DNA of 64,000 nucleotides from Microbacterium sp. zg-Y625 (GCF_030246925.1 NZ_CP126740.1:806001-870000), one strand, 5' to 3'. Shown: positions 27,395 to 37,004, counted from the stretch's first letter. Made by a program: numbers and translations. The notes: generated by a model from the letters alone, not told the origin.

Positions 27395-28120
27395 GTGTGG
27401 ACGGAGGAGCGGATGCCGATGACCCTGCCCGAACTCGCCGAGGCGGGAATGGTGGACCCCGGCTGGGCGAAGGCACTGCAGCCGGTCGCGCCCGACATCG
27501 CCGCGCTCGGCGAGCGACTGCGCGCCGAGACGGCGGCGGGGCGCACCTACCTGCCCGCCGGCGACCGGGTGCTGCGCGCGTTCCAGCGCCCGCTCGAGGA
27601 CGTGCGCGTGCTGATCGTGGGGCAGGACCCCTACCCGACGCCCGGGCACGCTATCGGGCTGTCGTTCGCCGTCGGCGCCCACGTCCGGCCGATCCCGCGG
27701 AGCCTGCGCAACATCTACAGAGAGCTGTCCGACGACCTCGGCATCCCGCCGGCCGCGCACGGCGACCTCTCGGCATGGAGCGACCAGGGTGTCATGCTGC
27801 TCAACCGTGTGCTCACCGTCGCCCCCGGCGCGGCCGGCTCGCATCGGGGCTGGGGGTGGGAGAAGGTGACCGAGCACGCCATCCGGGCGCTCGTGCAGCG
27901 CGACCAGCCGCTCGTGGCGATCCTGTGGGGCAAGGATGCCGCCGCGCTCGCGCCGATGCTCGGTGACACGCCCCGCGTCGAATCCCCGCACCCGTCACCG
28001 CTGTCGGCGTCCCGGGGCTTCTTCGGCTCCCGGCCCTTCTCGCGCGCGGACGCGCTGCTCGTGGAACAGGGCGGAGAACCGGTGGATTGGCGGCTCCCCG
28101 ACGACCCGGCCCTAGGCTGA
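27395..28120 (+). CDS. ung: Uracil-DNA glycosylase, family 1
   Basis: 241 residues. It removes uracil from DNA at the start of base-excision repair. [17 protein letters not shown] holds the catalytic aspartate and water-activating loop, LLNRVLTV is the uracil-recognition strand, VAILWGKDA follows, and [11 protein letters not shown] is the minor-groove loop with the catalytic histidine. Length and motifs are complete. The stop overlaps the -10 box of the next gene. Confidence 0.96.
   Translation: MWTEERMPMTLPELAEAGMVDPGWAKALQPVAPDIAALGERLRAETAAGRTYLPAGDRVLRAFQRPLEDVRVLIVGQDPYPTPGHAIGLSFAVGAHVRPIPRSLRNIYRELSDDLGIPPAAHGDLSAWSDQGVMLLNRVLTVAPGAAGSHRGWGWEKVTEHAIRALVQRDQPLVAILWGKDAAALAPMLGDTPRVESPHPSPLSASRGFFGSRPFSRADALLVEQGGEPVDWRLPDDPALG
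28113..28118 (+). promoter_or_regulatory. -10 box of the GNAT gene, overlapping the ung stop
   Basis: TAGGCT, six bases, ATG at 28125. The last T of the box is the first base of the ung stop codon. Confidence 0.5.
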
Positions 28121-28124
28121 CGGC

Positions 28125-28748
28125 ATGCTGGAGGACGAGTACGAGCGCGACCGGCGCCGCCTGCCCCGCCACCTGCGTCGCCGCCCGGAGCCGGAGCGGG
28201 CCTTCTCCTACGAGATCCGCCCCGCGCAGGAGCGGGATGTGCCGGACATCCGCGAGATCTACAACCACTACGTCACGAACTCGGTGGTCACCTTCGACGA
28301 GAAGAAGTGGACCCACGCGCAGTGGCGCGAGAAGCTCGCCCACGCCCAGAAGCTCGGTCTGCCCTTCCTCGTCGCCCAGTCGCCGTCGGGTCAGATCCTC
28401 GGCTACGCCTACGTGCAGCCGCTCTCGAGCAAATCGGGCTACCGCTACAGCGTTGAGGACACCATCTATCTCGGGCAGGCCGCGACCGGCAAAGGACTTG
28501 GGCGCGCGCTCCTCGAGGCGCTCATCGCGGCATCGGAGCAGGCCGGCATCCGGGAGATGGTCGCCATCATCAGCGACCGGGGCGCGGAAGCCTCCATCGC
28601 GCTGCACGAGAAGCTCGGGTTCGTCGAGGTGGGTCGCATGGGGCGCGTCGGCCACAAGTTCGGGCGATGGCTCGGCACGGTCTACCTGCAGAAGTCGCTC
28701 AACCCGGTCAAGAAGAAGGGTCTCTTCGGCCGCCTCCGCGAAGGGTGA
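28125..28748 (+). CDS. GNAT N-acetyltransferase (phosphinothricin-acetyltransferase-like)
   Basis: 207 residues. After a basic N-terminal segment (about 1-28) the GNAT fold begins: DIREIYNHYVTNSVVTFDE is the helix-strand segment seen in PAT/Bar proteins, LGYAYVQP is the central strand, and GQAATGKGLGRALLEALI is the acetyl-CoA pyrophosphate loop (Q/RxxGxG/A). The tail is Lys-rich. Its acceptor is unknown. Its last 41 bases overlap the convergent emfourin-like gene. Confidence 0.85.
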   Translation: MLEDEYERDRRRLPRHLRRRPEPERAFSYEIRPAQERDVPDIREIYNHYVTNSVVTFDEKKWTHAQWREKLAHAQKLGLPFLVAQSPSGQILGYAYVQPLSSKSGYRYSVEDTIYLGQAATGKGLGRALLEALIAASEQAGIREMVAIISDRGAEASIALHEKLGFVEVGRMGRVGHKFGRWLGTVYLQKSLNPVKKKGLFGRLREG

Positions 28749-29046
28749 CGTCAGGCGACGCGCGCACCGCGTCGACGAGCGTCCGCCAGGGGCCGGTCAC
28801 CTCGGCATCCTGCAGCCGCGCTTCGCGGTGCTCGCTGCCGATCTCGGCGCTCACCTTCCAGGAGAAGCGGTCGGCGCCCGAGGGGCGATCCGGACGCGGT
28901 TCGGCCCAGGGGCAGTGCTCGATGAGGTCGAGCCAGCGCCGGGCGTCGGCGCCGACGGGCGCGACGTGCCACGTGCGGCGGAGCCCTGCGATCCCGCCGG
29001 TGCGCACCACCGTCACCGAGACGGCAGGGTCATCGCGCTTCGGCAT
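28708..29046 (-). CDS. Emfourin-type inhibitor of the neighbouring protealysin-like protease
   Basis: 112 residues, small, no signal peptide. VSVTVVRTGGIAGLRRTW, DRFSWKVSAE and the beta-rich pattern match emfourin, the proteinaceous inhibitor of protealysin described in Serratia proteamaculans and found next to M4 protease genes. Its start lies 17 bases inside the end of the protease gene, so the two are translationally coupled. It would bind the protease inside the cell. The 3' end overlaps the convergent GNAT gene by 41 bases. The family call is from recollection of the pattern, so moderately sure. Confidence 0.75.
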   Translation of the reverse strand: MPKRDDPAVSVTVVRTGGIAGLRRTWHVAPVGADARRWLDLIEHCPWAEPRPDRPSGADRFSWKVSAEIGSEHREARLQDAEVTGPWRTLVDAVRASPDVTLRGGGRRDPSS

Positions 29047-30091
29047 CCTCGATCACGCCGACGCCCGACCAACCGGCGCGGACGGCGGCGACCTCCTCCG
29101 AGTCCTCACCGTACTCCGCCACGGCGACGGCCAGCGTCACGCGCGCGAAGGCGGCGAAGTCCGAGGTGGGTGAGACCGAGCCGCCCGTGAGGGCGAGGTA
29201 CCAGATGCGCCCGGCCCGCTCCCAGGCGAACCCGCCGAGCGCCGTGGCCGCCAGGTGGAAGGCGCGGTTCGGGATGCCGGAGTTGATGTGCACCCCGCCG
29301 TTGTCGTCGGTGGTCTCGACGTAGTCCCGCATGTGCCCGGGCTGCGGATCGCGCCCCAGCACGTCGTCGTCGTAGGCGGTCCCCGGCTCCGCGAGCGAGC
29401 GCAGCGCCCTGCCCTGCACCGCGTCGGTGAAGATGCCGGCGCCGATGAGCCATGAGGCATCGTCGGCGCGCTGGCCGAGGTGGTGCTGTTCGGCGAGGGC
29501 GCCGAACACGTCGGAGACGGATTCGTTGAGGGCGCCGGACTGGCCCTCGTACACCAGCCCGCCGGAGTACTCGGTGACGCCGTGGGCCAGCTCGTGGGCG
29601 ATCACCGTCAGCGAGTCGGTGAACCCGGTGAAGACCTCGCCGTCGCCGTCGCCGAACACCACGCGCTCGCCGTTCCAGAAGGCGTTGTCGAAGTCGACGC
29701 CGTAGCGCACGGTGGCTGCGAGCGTGCCGCCCACGCCGTCGATGCCCGCGCGGCCGAAGGCGTCCCAGAAGAAGTCGAAGGTGATCCCGAGGCCGTCGTA
29801 GGCCTGGTCGACGTCGTCGTCGCCGGTGGGATCGTCGCCCTCGGCGCGCACGAGCACCCCGGGCAGGACCTCCTGATGCTGCGCGTCGGAGACGGCCCGG
29901 TTCGCGGACGGCGCCGCGTCGGCCACGAGCGAGCCGCTCTCGTCGATCGACAGCCGCAGGCGGGTGAGGTCGGGGTGGTGGCCGCGTTCGGCTTCGAGTG
30001 TGGCGCGCGCCGCCTGCGCCGCCCGCGCCAGGTGGGGGGCCTCGGTCGCCGCGAGCCGAGCGAGCAGGTAGGGCGGGACGATCGCGTTCAT
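29030..30091 (-). CDS. Protealysin-like M4 metallopeptidase
   Basis: 353 residues. No signal peptide. The N-terminus [10 protein letters not shown] contains the PPL-like motif that marks the short propeptide of protealysin-like proteases. The thermolysin-fold catalytic part begins near residue 75; zinc ligands are H166 and H170 (HELAH) and E190 (NESVSD), and [14 protein letters not shown] carries the second catalytic histidine. It is much shorter than secreted thermolysins because the long FTP propeptide is absent. TAGCCT lies six bases before the ATG on this strand, so it is probably leaderless. It forms an operon with the downstream inhibitor gene. Confidence 0.92.
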   Translation of the reverse strand: MNAIVPPYLLARLAATEAPHLARAAQAARATLEAERGHHPDLTRLRLSIDESGSLVADAAPSANRAVSDAQHQEVLPGVLVRAEGDDPTGDDDVDQAYDGLGITFDFFWDAFGRAGIDGVGGTLAATVRYGVDFDNAFWNGERVVFGDGDGEVFTGFTDSLTVIAHELAHGVTEYSGGLVYEGQSGALNESVSDVFGALAEQHHLGQRADDASWLIGAGIFTDAVQGRALRSLAEPGTAYDDDVLGRDPQPGHMRDYVETTDDNGGVHINSGIPNRAFHLAATALGGFAWERAGRIWYLALTGGSVSPTSDFAAFARVTLAVAVAEYGEDSEEVAAVRAGWSGVGVIEDAEAR

Positions 30092-30100
30092 GGCATGAGG

Positions 30101-30922
30101 CTAGGGGGCGGCGCCGACATCCGGAACGCCCCCGCCGGGGTCGATCACCGGGATGGATGCCAGCAGCCGCCGGGTGTACGCCACCTGCGGCGTGAGCAGC
30201 ACCTTCTCGGTGGGGCCTTCCTCGACGATGCGGCCGTCCTTCATCACGATCACGTCGTCGCAGAGGTTCTGCACGACGCCGATGTCATGGGAGACGAGCA
30301 CGAGGGCGAGGCCTTGGCGTCGCCGCAGGTCGCGCAGCAGCTCGAGGATCTGCGCCCGCACCGTCACGTCGAGCGCCGACAAGGGCTCGTCGCCCACGAG
30401 CAGGCGCGGCCGGTGCACGATCGCGCGGGCGATCGCGACGCGCTGGCGCTGGCCGCCGGAGAACTCGTGCGGGAAGCGGTCGGCCATGTCGGGCTCGAGC
30501 CCGACGTCACCCAGCACCTCGCGCACCCGGGCGCGGCGGTCGCCGTCGATTCCGAGCGCCCACAGCGGCTCGGCGACGATGCGCCCGACGCTCATGCGGG
30601 GGTCCAGCGACTCGTACGGATCCTGGAACACGATGCCGGTCTGTCGGCGCAGCCAGTGCAGCGACCGGGCGGGCGCGGATGCCAGCACCGGCCGGCCGTC
30701 GAACTCGACCGTGCCCGCGGTGGGGCTGTCGAGCCCCAGCAGCAGGCGCACCAGCGTGGACTTGCCCGAGCCCGACTCTCCGATGATGCCGAGGGCGGAG
30801 TTCTCCGCGACGTCGATGTCGGCGTCTTCCAGCGCCGTCGTCCAGCGCCGCGGTTCGAACAGGGCGGTGCGGGGGGAGAGGTAGCGGCGGGTGAGGCCCC
30901 GGCCGCGCAGCAGGGTCGTCAT
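30101..30922 (-). CDS. Peptide ABC transporter ATP-binding protein (DppF/OppF-like)
   Basis: 273 residues. Walker [11 protein letters not shown]-loop [13 protein letters not shown], signature [14 protein letters not shown], Walker [14 protein letters not shown]-loop SHD. The C-terminal oligopeptide-transporter extension ([22 protein letters not shown]) is present. It is the last gene of the importer operon and its start overlaps the preceding stop by four bases. Confidence 0.92.
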   Translation of the reverse strand: MTTLLRGRGLTRRYLSPRTALFEPRRWTTALEDADIDVAENSALGIIGESGSGKSTLVRLLLGLDSPTAGTVEFDGRPVLASAPARSLHWLRRQTGIVFQDPYESLDPRMSVGRIVAEPLWALGIDGDRRARVREVLGDVGLEPDMADRFPHEFSGGQRQRVAIARAIVHRPRLLVGDEPLSALDVTVRAQILELLRDLRRRQGLALVLVSHDIGVVQNLCDDVIVMKDGRIVEEGPTEKVLLTPQVAYTRRLLASIPVIDPGGGVPDVGAAP

Positions 30923-31707
30923 GCGCCGCCTCCCGGGCGCCACAGCGTGGCGGTGGCGTCGCGCAGCAGCCCCCGGGTCACCGGTGACGCGGGGGAGCTG
31001 AGCAGAGTGGACACGGGCGCGGATTCGACGACGCGGCCGTGCTCGAGCACGACGCCGTGCGTGGCGATCTGCGAGAGCACGGCGAGGTCGTGGGTGATGA
31101 ACACCAGTGACATGCCGTCCCGGGCGACGAGGTCGCTGAGCAGCTGCAGGATCTCCGCCTGGATCGTGACATCGAGCGCGGTCGTCGGCTCGTCGGCGAT
31201 GAGCAGGCGTGGCCGGCACGCCAGCGCCATGGCGATCGCCACACGCTGCCGCTGTCCGCCTGAGAGCTGATGCGGGTATCGGGCGACGATGCGCTCCGGG
31301 TCGGGGAGGGCGACCCGCGTGGCCTCGGCGACCGCCCGGGCGTTGGCCTCGCGCCGCGAGACCCGCTCGTGGATGCGCACCGACTCCGAGATCTGCCTGC
31401 CGACGGTGCGGATGGGGTTCAAGGCCGTCCGCGGCTCCTGGAAGACGATGCCGATCTCGTCGCCGCGCAGGCGCGCGAGGTCGCGGTCCTTCATGCCGAT
31501 GAGCTCACGGCCGTTCCAGCGGATGCTGCCCGAGGTCGTCGCGGCATCCGGCAGCAGGCCCATGATCGCCAGCGCGGTGAGCGACTTGCCGGAGCCCGAT
31601 TCGCCGATGAGGCCCACGCGCGCGGAATCGGGCACGTCGAACGAGACGCCGTCGACGACGCGCCGGCCGCCCAGCTCGATCGCCAGGTCGCGCACCTCGA
31701 GGCTCAC
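30919..31707 (-). CDS. Peptide ABC transporter ATP-binding protein (DppD/OppD-like)
   Basis: 262 residues. Walker [10 protein letters not shown]-loop [12 protein letters not shown], signature [14 protein letters not shown], Walker [13 protein letters not shown]. It is slightly short at the C-terminus compared with OppD, and the cysteine-rich iron-sulfur motif of some OppD/DppD proteins is absent. GTG 31707 overlaps the permease stop (GTGA). Confidence 0.92.
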   Translation of the reverse strand: MSLEVRDLAIELGGRRVVDGVSFDVPDSARVGLIGESGSGKSLTALAIMGLLPDAATTSGSIRWNGRELIGMKDRDLARLRGDEIGIVFQEPRTALNPIRTVGRQISESVRIHERVSRREANARAVAEATRVALPDPERIVARYPHQLSGGQRQRVAIAMALACRPRLLIADEPTTALDVTIQAEILQLLSDLVARDGMSLVFITHDLAVLSQIATHGVVLEHGRVVESAPVSTLLSSPASPVTRGLLRDATATLWRPGGGA

Positions 31708-32621
31708 GCCACCACCTCCGGCACGTGCGCGCGGGCGGCGTTTCTGCGGCGCGACAAGGTCGGGTCCGTCGCCTCGCGCAGTCCATCGCCGAGCAGATTG
31801 AGTCCGAGCACCGTGAGCGTGATGGCAAGCCCGGGCCACACCACCGACAACGGATGCACCGTGATGTAGCTCTGCAGTTCGCTGAGCAGCCCTCCCCACG
31901 ACGGCTGGGTGGGCGGTGCGCCGAACCCGAGGTACGACAGGCCCGCCTCGGCGAGCACCGCGACGGCCATGCCCCACGACAGCTGCACGATGAATACCGG
32001 AGCGACGTTGGGGAAGAGGTGGCGCAGCAGGTTCTGCATCGGGGTGAGTCCCGCCGCGCGGCCCGCGAGCACGAACTCGCTGTGCAGCACCCGGCGGAGC
32101 TCGGGGCGCGTCACGCGGGCGATGTTGACGCCGAACCCGATGCCCACCGAGACGATCACCACCCACAGCGACCCGCCCCAGACGGCCGAGATCATCATGG
32201 CGATGAGCAGCACCGGAAAGGCGATGAGGATGTCGACGAGCACGGCGACCGACTCGCGCACCCAGCGTGCCGTGAGCGCGCCGAGCGATGCCAGCACGAG
32301 TCCGATGAGGGTCGCGATCAGGCCCGCGCCGAGGGCGACCCACACCGTCGTGACGGACCCCGCCATGAGCAGGCTCAGGATGTCGCGCCCGGTGCCGTCG
32401 GTGCCCAGCAGATGCGGCCAGCCCGGCGGCGCCCACCGCCGGTCGATGTCGACGCGCTGCGGGTCGAACGGCGTCCAGAACACCGACACGACGGCGGTGA
32501 GGCCGACGACGGCGAACACGGCCAGGCCGGTGCGGCCGGTGGTGAGGGCGGTGAGGCGGCGCAGCCAGCCCCACCGGCCGCCGGCGCGCGGGGGTCGGGC
32601 CTGTGGCGACGGGCCGTTCAC
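31704..32621 (-). CDS. Peptide ABC transporter permease (DppC-like)
   Basis: 305 residues. A cytoplasmic Pro/Arg-rich N-terminus, one helix (about 31-50), the extracytoplasmic OppC_N segment with PHLLGTDGTGRDILS, then five helices. The EAA loop is EFVLAGRAAGLTPMQNLLRHLFPNV. Starts at GTG within the dppB-like stop (GTGA). Confidence 0.92.
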   Translation of the reverse strand: MNGPSPQARPPRAGGRWGWLRRLTALTTGRTGLAVFAVVGLTAVVSVFWTPFDPQRVDIDRRWAPPGWPHLLGTDGTGRDILSLLMAGSVTTVWVALGAGLIATLIGLVLASLGALTARWVRESVAVLVDILIAFPVLLIAMMISAVWGGSLWVVIVSVGIGFGVNIARVTRPELRRVLHSEFVLAGRAAGLTPMQNLLRHLFPNVAPVFIVQLSWGMAVAVLAEAGLSYLGFGAPPTQPSWGGLLSELQSYITVHPLSVVWPGLAITLTVLGLNLLGDGLREATDPTLSRRRNAARAHVPEVVA

Positions 32622-33568
32622 TGCGCCTCCCGCTGTCGCGGGTCGATCATGCGGTGGAACAGGTCCACCGCGAAGCCGACCACCAGCACGAAGCCGGTGA
32701 GCACGAGCAGCTCGCCCTGCACCTTCGGCAGGTCGCGCTGGCCGACGTCGACGACGAGCATGCGGCCGATGCCGGGGAGCGAGAACAGCTGCTCGATGAC
32801 CACGGCGCCCACGATGATGCCGGCGACCTGCAGGCCGAGCACCGTGATGACCGACAGCCCGACGTTGGGAAGGCCATGACGCAGCAGCGCCTGCGTGCGG
32901 GTGAGTCCCTTCGCGGCGGCCGCGCGCACGTAGTCCTGACCGACCGCCTGCAGGGTGGCGGACCGGACGAAGCGCAGCAGCATGGCGCCTTCGACGATGC
33001 CGATCGTGATGGCCGGCAGCAGCAGAGCGCGCAAGGCGGCGGCGGGGTCGGCCCAGCCGGCACGGGGGAAGCCCTGTGCCGGCAGCCAGCCGAGCCACAC
33101 CGCGAAGACGACGACGAGCATCATTCCCGCCCAGACGACGGGGACGGCGGCAAGGGCCTGCGCGCCGACGGTGATGAGCGTTCCGTCGGCGCGGCCGCGC
33201 CGCAGCGCCGAGGCGACGCCCAGGGGCACGCTGAACACCAGCGCGATCACCATGGCGAGGAGCCCCAGGGGCACCGTCACCTGGGCTTTCTGGGCGAGCT
33301 CGGCGGCCACGGAGCTGCCGGTCAGCAGCGACGTGCCCAGGTCGCCCCGGAGGACCCCCGACATCCAGTCGAGGTACTGCAGGGGCAGAGCGCGGTCGAG
33401 GCCCAGGCGCGACCGGATGGCCTCCACCTGCTCGGGGGTGCTGCCGACGCCCGCGATCATCTGCGCGATGTCGCCGGGGAGCACCCGCAGGGTGGCGAAG
33501 ATCAACACGCTGGCGACGACGAGCCCGACCAGCAGCAGGACCAGCCGTGTCAGCGCGTAGCGGATCAC
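32618..33568 (-). CDS. Peptide ABC transporter permease (DppB-like)
   Basis: 316 residues, six predicted helices, beginning with the standard RYALTRLVLLLVGLVVASVLIF helix. LQYLDWMSGVLRGDLGTSL is the conserved first periplasmic segment and QDYVRAAAAKGLTRTQALLRHGLPN the EAA loop that meets the ATPases. ATG overlaps the stop of the binding-protein gene by four bases. Confidence 0.93.
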   Translation of the reverse strand: MIRYALTRLVLLLVGLVVASVLIFATLRVLPGDIAQMIAGVGSTPEQVEAIRSRLGLDRALPLQYLDWMSGVLRGDLGTSLLTGSSVAAELAQKAQVTVPLGLLAMVIALVFSVPLGVASALRRGRADGTLITVGAQALAAVPVVWAGMMLVVVFAVWLGWLPAQGFPRAGWADPAAALRALLLPAITIGIVEGAMLLRFVRSATLQAVGQDYVRAAAAKGLTRTQALLRHGLPNVGLSVITVLGLQVAGIIVGAVVIEQLFSLPGIGRMLVVDVGQRDLPKVQGELLVLTGFVLVVGFAVDLFHRMIDPRQREAQ

Positions 33569-35070
33569 CCCTCGCTCTTGGTGATCTCGGCGAGGTTGAG
33601 GCGCTCGTTCACGTTGACCGTCGGCATACCGGCGATGCTATCGCCGACCGCGACGACCGAGGCGCCGTTGTAGAGCCAGTCGGCGGCGTGGTCCTCCGAG
33701 ACGATGCGTGCCGCCTCCGCCAGCAGCTCGGCGGCCTCGTCCTCGTCGGTCGCGGCGAGCGACTGCGCGAACAACTCCTGCACCTCGGGGTTGTCGTAGC
33801 CGAAGTAGTACTCCGGGTCGGCCCAGTTCTCGAAGTCGCGCGCCTCGGTGTGCAGCACGAAGCTGAGGTCGTAGTCCCGGTTGACGTAGACGTCGTTGAG
33901 CCAGGCGGAGAACTCCACCACCTCGACCTCGAGCGTCACTCCGACGTCGTGCAGGTTCGAGACGAGGATCTGCGACACGGTGGTGCCGTAGAAATCTGGG
34001 ACCGTCAGCGTCAGCTCGAGATCCTCCGCGTCCGCCTCGGCGAGAAGCTCGCGTGCGGCATCCGGGTCGTGCGGCGCCACGTCGGAGAGGTCCTCGTAGC
34101 CCGGGTCCAGCTCGGGGATCGGACCGTACTGCGTCTGCCCGACGCCGATCGCCTCGACGATGGCGTCGTGGTCGATCGCCTGACGGATCGCCTGGCGCAC
34201 CCGCACGTCCGACAGCGGGCCGTCCGAGGCGTTCATCGCGAGGGTGGCCTTGTCGGTGGACGCGCCGACCTCGACGGCGAAATCGCCGTTGGCCTCGATC
34301 TGCTCCGACAGGTTCGCGTCGAACCCGGTCACCACGTCGACCTCGCCGGCGAGGGCCGCGTTCAGTGCCGCCTGCGTATCGGGGATGTACGCGAAGACCA
34401 CCTCGGCGACGCCGGCGGGGTCGCCCCAGTAGCCGTCGAACCGCTGCAGGGTGACGTTGTCGCCCTGCCGCCACGACGAGAGCGTGAAGGGGCCGGTGCC
34501 GTTGGCCGCGGTCTTGCGGTCGGTGGCATCCCCTTCCTTGAGCACGAGTCCCGCGCGACCGGTGAGGTTCCACAGGAAGCTCGAGTCGGGCTGGCTCAGG
34601 GTGACGGTGATCGTCTGGCCGTCGGCCGTGACCGACGTCACGCCCGCGAGCCGCTGGGCGTCGCGGTAGCTGGGGTTGTCGCGCACCTGGGTGAGCGACC
34701 ACACCACGTCCTGCGGGGTGAGCGGCTGGCCGTCGTGGAAGACGACCCCTTCGCGGAGCGTGAAGGTGTAGGTGAGTCCGTCTTCGGACACCTCGTAGTC
34801 GCTGGCCAGGGCGGGCGTGATGTCCTGTTCCGGGGTGCGGGATACCAGGCCCTGATAGACGTTGTCGATGAGAAGCTGGTCGAGCGCGGCGCCGGCGGTC
34901 TCGCGGATGTCGAGGTTGCCGGGCTCGGCGACCATGCGCACCGTGACGGAGGCGTTCGGGTCGGCGACGGCGCTGGTCGACGGGGCGGGCGACGGCTCGG
35001 AGGTGCAGGCCGTGAGGGCCAGAGCGCCGGCCATGAGCACGGCGGCGGCCAAGGGGGTACGGCGGAGCAT
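33565..35070 (-). CDS. Peptide ABC transporter substrate-binding lipoprotein (SBP_bac_5)
   Basis: 501 residues. The signal peptide ends in a lipobox (LALTAC, lipid cysteine C22), so it is anchored outside the membrane. The type-C binding protein follows: PEQDITPALASDYEVSEDGLTYTFTLREGVVFHDG is the hallmark block (shown here up to PALASDYEVS and LREGVVFHDG), and DVRVRQAIRQAIDHDAIV is the second. Ligand is a di- or oligopeptide or another small molecule; the sequence does not tell. AAGGA precedes the ATG, with a possible TAGGCT box at 35142-35147 on this strand. First gene of a five-gene operon. Confidence 0.9.
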   Translation of the reverse strand: MLRRTPLAAAVLMAGALALTACTSEPSPAPSTSAVADPNASVTVRMVAEPGNLDIRETAGAALDQLLIDNVYQGLVSRTPEQDITPALASDYEVSEDGLTYTFTLREGVVFHDGQPLTPQDVVWSLTQVRDNPSYRDAQRLAGVTSVTADGQTITVTLSQPDSSFLWNLTGRAGLVLKEGDATDRKTAANGTGPFTLSSWRQGDNVTLQRFDGYWGDPAGVAEVVFAYIPDTQAALNAALAGEVDVVTGFDANLSEQIEANGDFAVEVGASTDKATLAMNASDGPLSDVRVRQAIRQAIDHDAIVEAIGVGQTQYGPIPELDPGYEDLSDVAPHDPDAARELLAEADAEDLELTLTVPDFYGTTVSQILVSNLHDVGVTLEVEVVEFSAWLNDVYVNRDYDLSFVLHTEARDFENWADPEYYFGYDNPEVQELFAQSLAATDEDEAAELLAEAARIVSEDHAADWLYNGASVVAVGDSIAGMPTVNVNERLNLAEITKSEG

Positions 35071-35274
35071 GGAGGGAATCCTTTCGCAAGGGCAGGGGCG
35101 CCAGCGCTGTCCGGGTCCCTGCGTACTCTTGTGCGCGTAACAGCCTAGGGTCCGCCCGGCACAGGTCGGGCATCGTGGCCACCGTTTGTGAGGCCGGGAT
35201 CAGCATTCTCGGGGCCTCTGCCGAGGGAAGTGCGCCACTTGCCGGCCGTCCAGTGCGCATTCCGGGCCCGGCGC

Positions 35275-35280
35275 TAGGGT
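35275..35280 (+). promoter_or_regulatory. -10 box of leaderless AhpD-like gene
   Basis: TAGGGT, six bases, ATG at 35287. The rest of the 216-base gap to the importer operon shows no other clear element. Confidence 0.5.
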
Positions 35281-35286
35281 CGGATC

Positions 35287-35763
35287 ATGAGCGATGAACC
35301 GCGCGTGCACCTGTCCCGCTCCGCGCCGACGGCCTACCGTGCCCTCCACACAATGGCCAAGACCGTGGGCGCGCTCGCCGATGAGGCCGGCATCGAGCCG
35401 CGCCTGCGAGAGCTCGTGCAGATCCACGCATCGCAGCTGAACGGATGCGCCTACTGCGTGCGGGTGCACGTCGACCGCGCGACGGCGGCCGGCCTCACCG
35501 CGGACGTCATCGCGCAGGTCGCCGTGTGGCGGGACTCGGGCGTGTTCAGCGAGCGGGAGCGCGCCGCGCTGGAGCTGACCGAGGCCCATGTGCACATCGA
35601 CCGAGGCGGCATTGCGGACGACGTGTACGAACGCGTGGGCGGCATCCTGTCGGAGAAGGAGTACGTCGCGCTCAGCTGGATCCTCGTGTCGATCAACGCG
35701 TTCAACCGCGTCGCCATCGCCGGTCGCTATCCCGTGCCGCCCCGCGACGGAGAGCAGGCATGA
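35287..35763 (+). CDS. Carboxymuconolactone-decarboxylase-family (AhpD-like) protein
   Basis: 158 residues. The active-site motif is ASQLNGCAYCVRVHVD, the E/S-x-CxxC-x3-H pattern of alkylhydroperoxidase-like proteins, so thiol peroxidase or disulfide-reductase chemistry is likely. The all-helical pattern and length fit. It overlaps the next gene by four bases. Confidence 0.88.
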   Translation: MSDEPRVHLSRSAPTAYRALHTMAKTVGALADEAGIEPRLRELVQIHASQLNGCAYCVRVHVDRATAAGLTADVIAQVAVWRDSGVFSERERAALELTEAHVHIDRGGIADDVYERVGGILSEKEYVALSWILVSINAFNRVAIAGRYPVPPRDGEQA

Positions 35764-36485
35764 CGGATGCCACGGGCGGCGTTTCGGGAGCGCTCAACTT
35801 CCGCGATGTGGGGGGTCTGCCGGCGCGGGACGGGGTGACGCGCTCGGGGGTGCTGTTCCGCTCCGGCAACCTCGCGCGCCTGGACGACGTCGGCAGGCGC
35901 ACGCTGCGCGAGCTGGGGCTGCGGCGGGTGATCGACCTGCGCGCCGACGACGAGGTCGCCCTCGAGCCGTCGCTGGTCGACGGTCTGGGGCTCGAGACGA
36001 TGCGCGTTCCCCTCTTCCTCGGGTCGGCGGCATCGTTCTTCGAGAAGGACGTCGATCTCGACGATTTCTACCGCGCGATGCTCGATGAGGCCGCCGACCG
36101 GGTCGTCGAGGTGGTGCGGGGGGTGCTGGCCGATCAGCCGGTGCTCGTGCACTGCACGGTCGGCAAAGACCGCACCGGGGTCACCGTGGGACTGACGCTC
36201 GCAGCGGCGGGCGTCGACGAGGAAGCCGTCGTGGCGGACTATGCGCGCACCGAGGCGCTGCTGCCGCCGCAGCGCAACGCCCGCGTGCTGCGGTACCTGC
36301 GCTCGCGGCATCCCGAGGCGCGCTTTCTCGAGGAGCTGGCGACGAAGTCGCCCGCCGCCGCGATGCGCACCCTCCTCGACGACTTGCGCAGCCGCTACGG
36401 CGCTCCGGTGGAGTTCCTGCGCGCGCACGGTCTGGGGGACGACGAGATCCGCGAGCTGACCGCGGTGCTGATTCGGGGAAGCTGA
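35760..36485 (+). CDS. Tyrosine-protein phosphatase (DSP-like, MptpB type)
   Basis: 241 residues. The P-loop is VLVHCTVGKDRTGV, the HCxxGKDR signature of the Y_phosphatase3 group that includes mycobacterial PtpB. LNFRDVGGLP and LFRSGNLARL are the family's N-terminal blocks, IDLRADDE the next. Members act on phosphotyrosine and sometimes phosphoinositides. ATG 35760 overlaps the stop of the AhpD-like gene (ATGA), so both are made from one transcript. Confidence 0.9.
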   Translation: MTDATGGVSGALNFRDVGGLPARDGVTRSGVLFRSGNLARLDDVGRRTLRELGLRRVIDLRADDEVALEPSLVDGLGLETMRVPLFLGSAASFFEKDVDLDDFYRAMLDEAADRVVEVVRGVLADQPVLVHCTVGKDRTGVTVGLTLAAAGVDEEAVVADYARTEALLPPQRNARVLRYLRSRHPEARFLEELATKSPAAAMRTLLDDLRSRYGAPVEFLRAHGLGDDEIRELTAVLIRGS

Positions 36486-36492
36486 CCCTTAC

Positions 36493-36511
36493 TCAGGTTA
36501 GGCAACCCTAT
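36493..36511 (+). promoter_or_regulatory. IdeR/DtxR iron box before the SIP-domain gene
   Basis: The 19 bases agree at 15 positions with the IdeR/DtxR consensus TTAGGTTAGGCTAACCTAA; the left half TCAGGTTAGGC is almost intact. A TATCCT box follows at 36519-36524, so the iron-loaded repressor would sit on the -35 region and shut the gene off when iron is plentiful. Confidence 0.75.
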
Positions 36512-36533
36512 ATCCGTGTATCCTGGCAGCGTC

Positions 36534-36995
36534 ATGACCTCCCTCGATCACAGCGTCACCGCATGCCGGGCCGCCAAGCACACGCGCGTGCAGCACCTCG
36601 TCACCGCCGACGAGCATTCGCTCGCCGATCTCGAGGCTCTTCTCGCCACGTTGCCGCTGTGCTCGACCGGTCGTGTCTTCGTCGAGGTCCCGGACGACGG
36701 CTGGCCTGCCGACATCACGGTTCCCCCGCGCATGACGCTGACCTGGCTCGACCGTTCGCGCCGCTCCGGCGCACCCGGGACCGGCCGGTCCTGCGCGCCG
36801 GGTGAGGCGCTCGCGCGCGCGGTCGCGGCGTGGGCCGACGAGATGCTGTGCGGCGAGGAGCGCGGCACCCGCGTGTTCCTGCTGGGCGGCTACCTCGGCA
36901 CCGCCGACATCGTCGACCACCTCACGGGCAGCCTCGGCATTCCGGCCGAAGACATCCGCACGCCCGAGCGGTTCGGCCTCGCCACCGCGCGCTGA
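36534..36995 (+). CDS. SIP-domain (siderophore-interacting-protein C-terminal-like) protein
   Basis: 153 residues. The sequence corresponds to the NAD(P)H-side half of siderophore-interacting ferric reductases: HLVTADEHSLADLEALLATLP, RVFVEVPDDGWP and FLLGGYLGTADIVDHL are family blocks. The FAD-binding N-terminal half is absent, so it cannot be a complete flavin reductase by itself; it may work with a separate partner or regulate one. The iron box upstream supports a role in iron acquisition. The ATG at 36534 follows the promoter; the upstream open frame starts inside it. Confidence 0.7.
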   Translation: MTSLDHSVTACRAAKHTRVQHLVTADEHSLADLEALLATLPLCSTGRVFVEVPDDGWPADITVPPRMTLTWLDRSRRSGAPGTGRSCAPGEALARAVAAWADEMLCGEERGTRVFLLGGYLGTADIVDHLTGSLGIPAEDIRTPERFGLATAR

Positions 36996-37004
36996 GCGCC
37001 GCGG

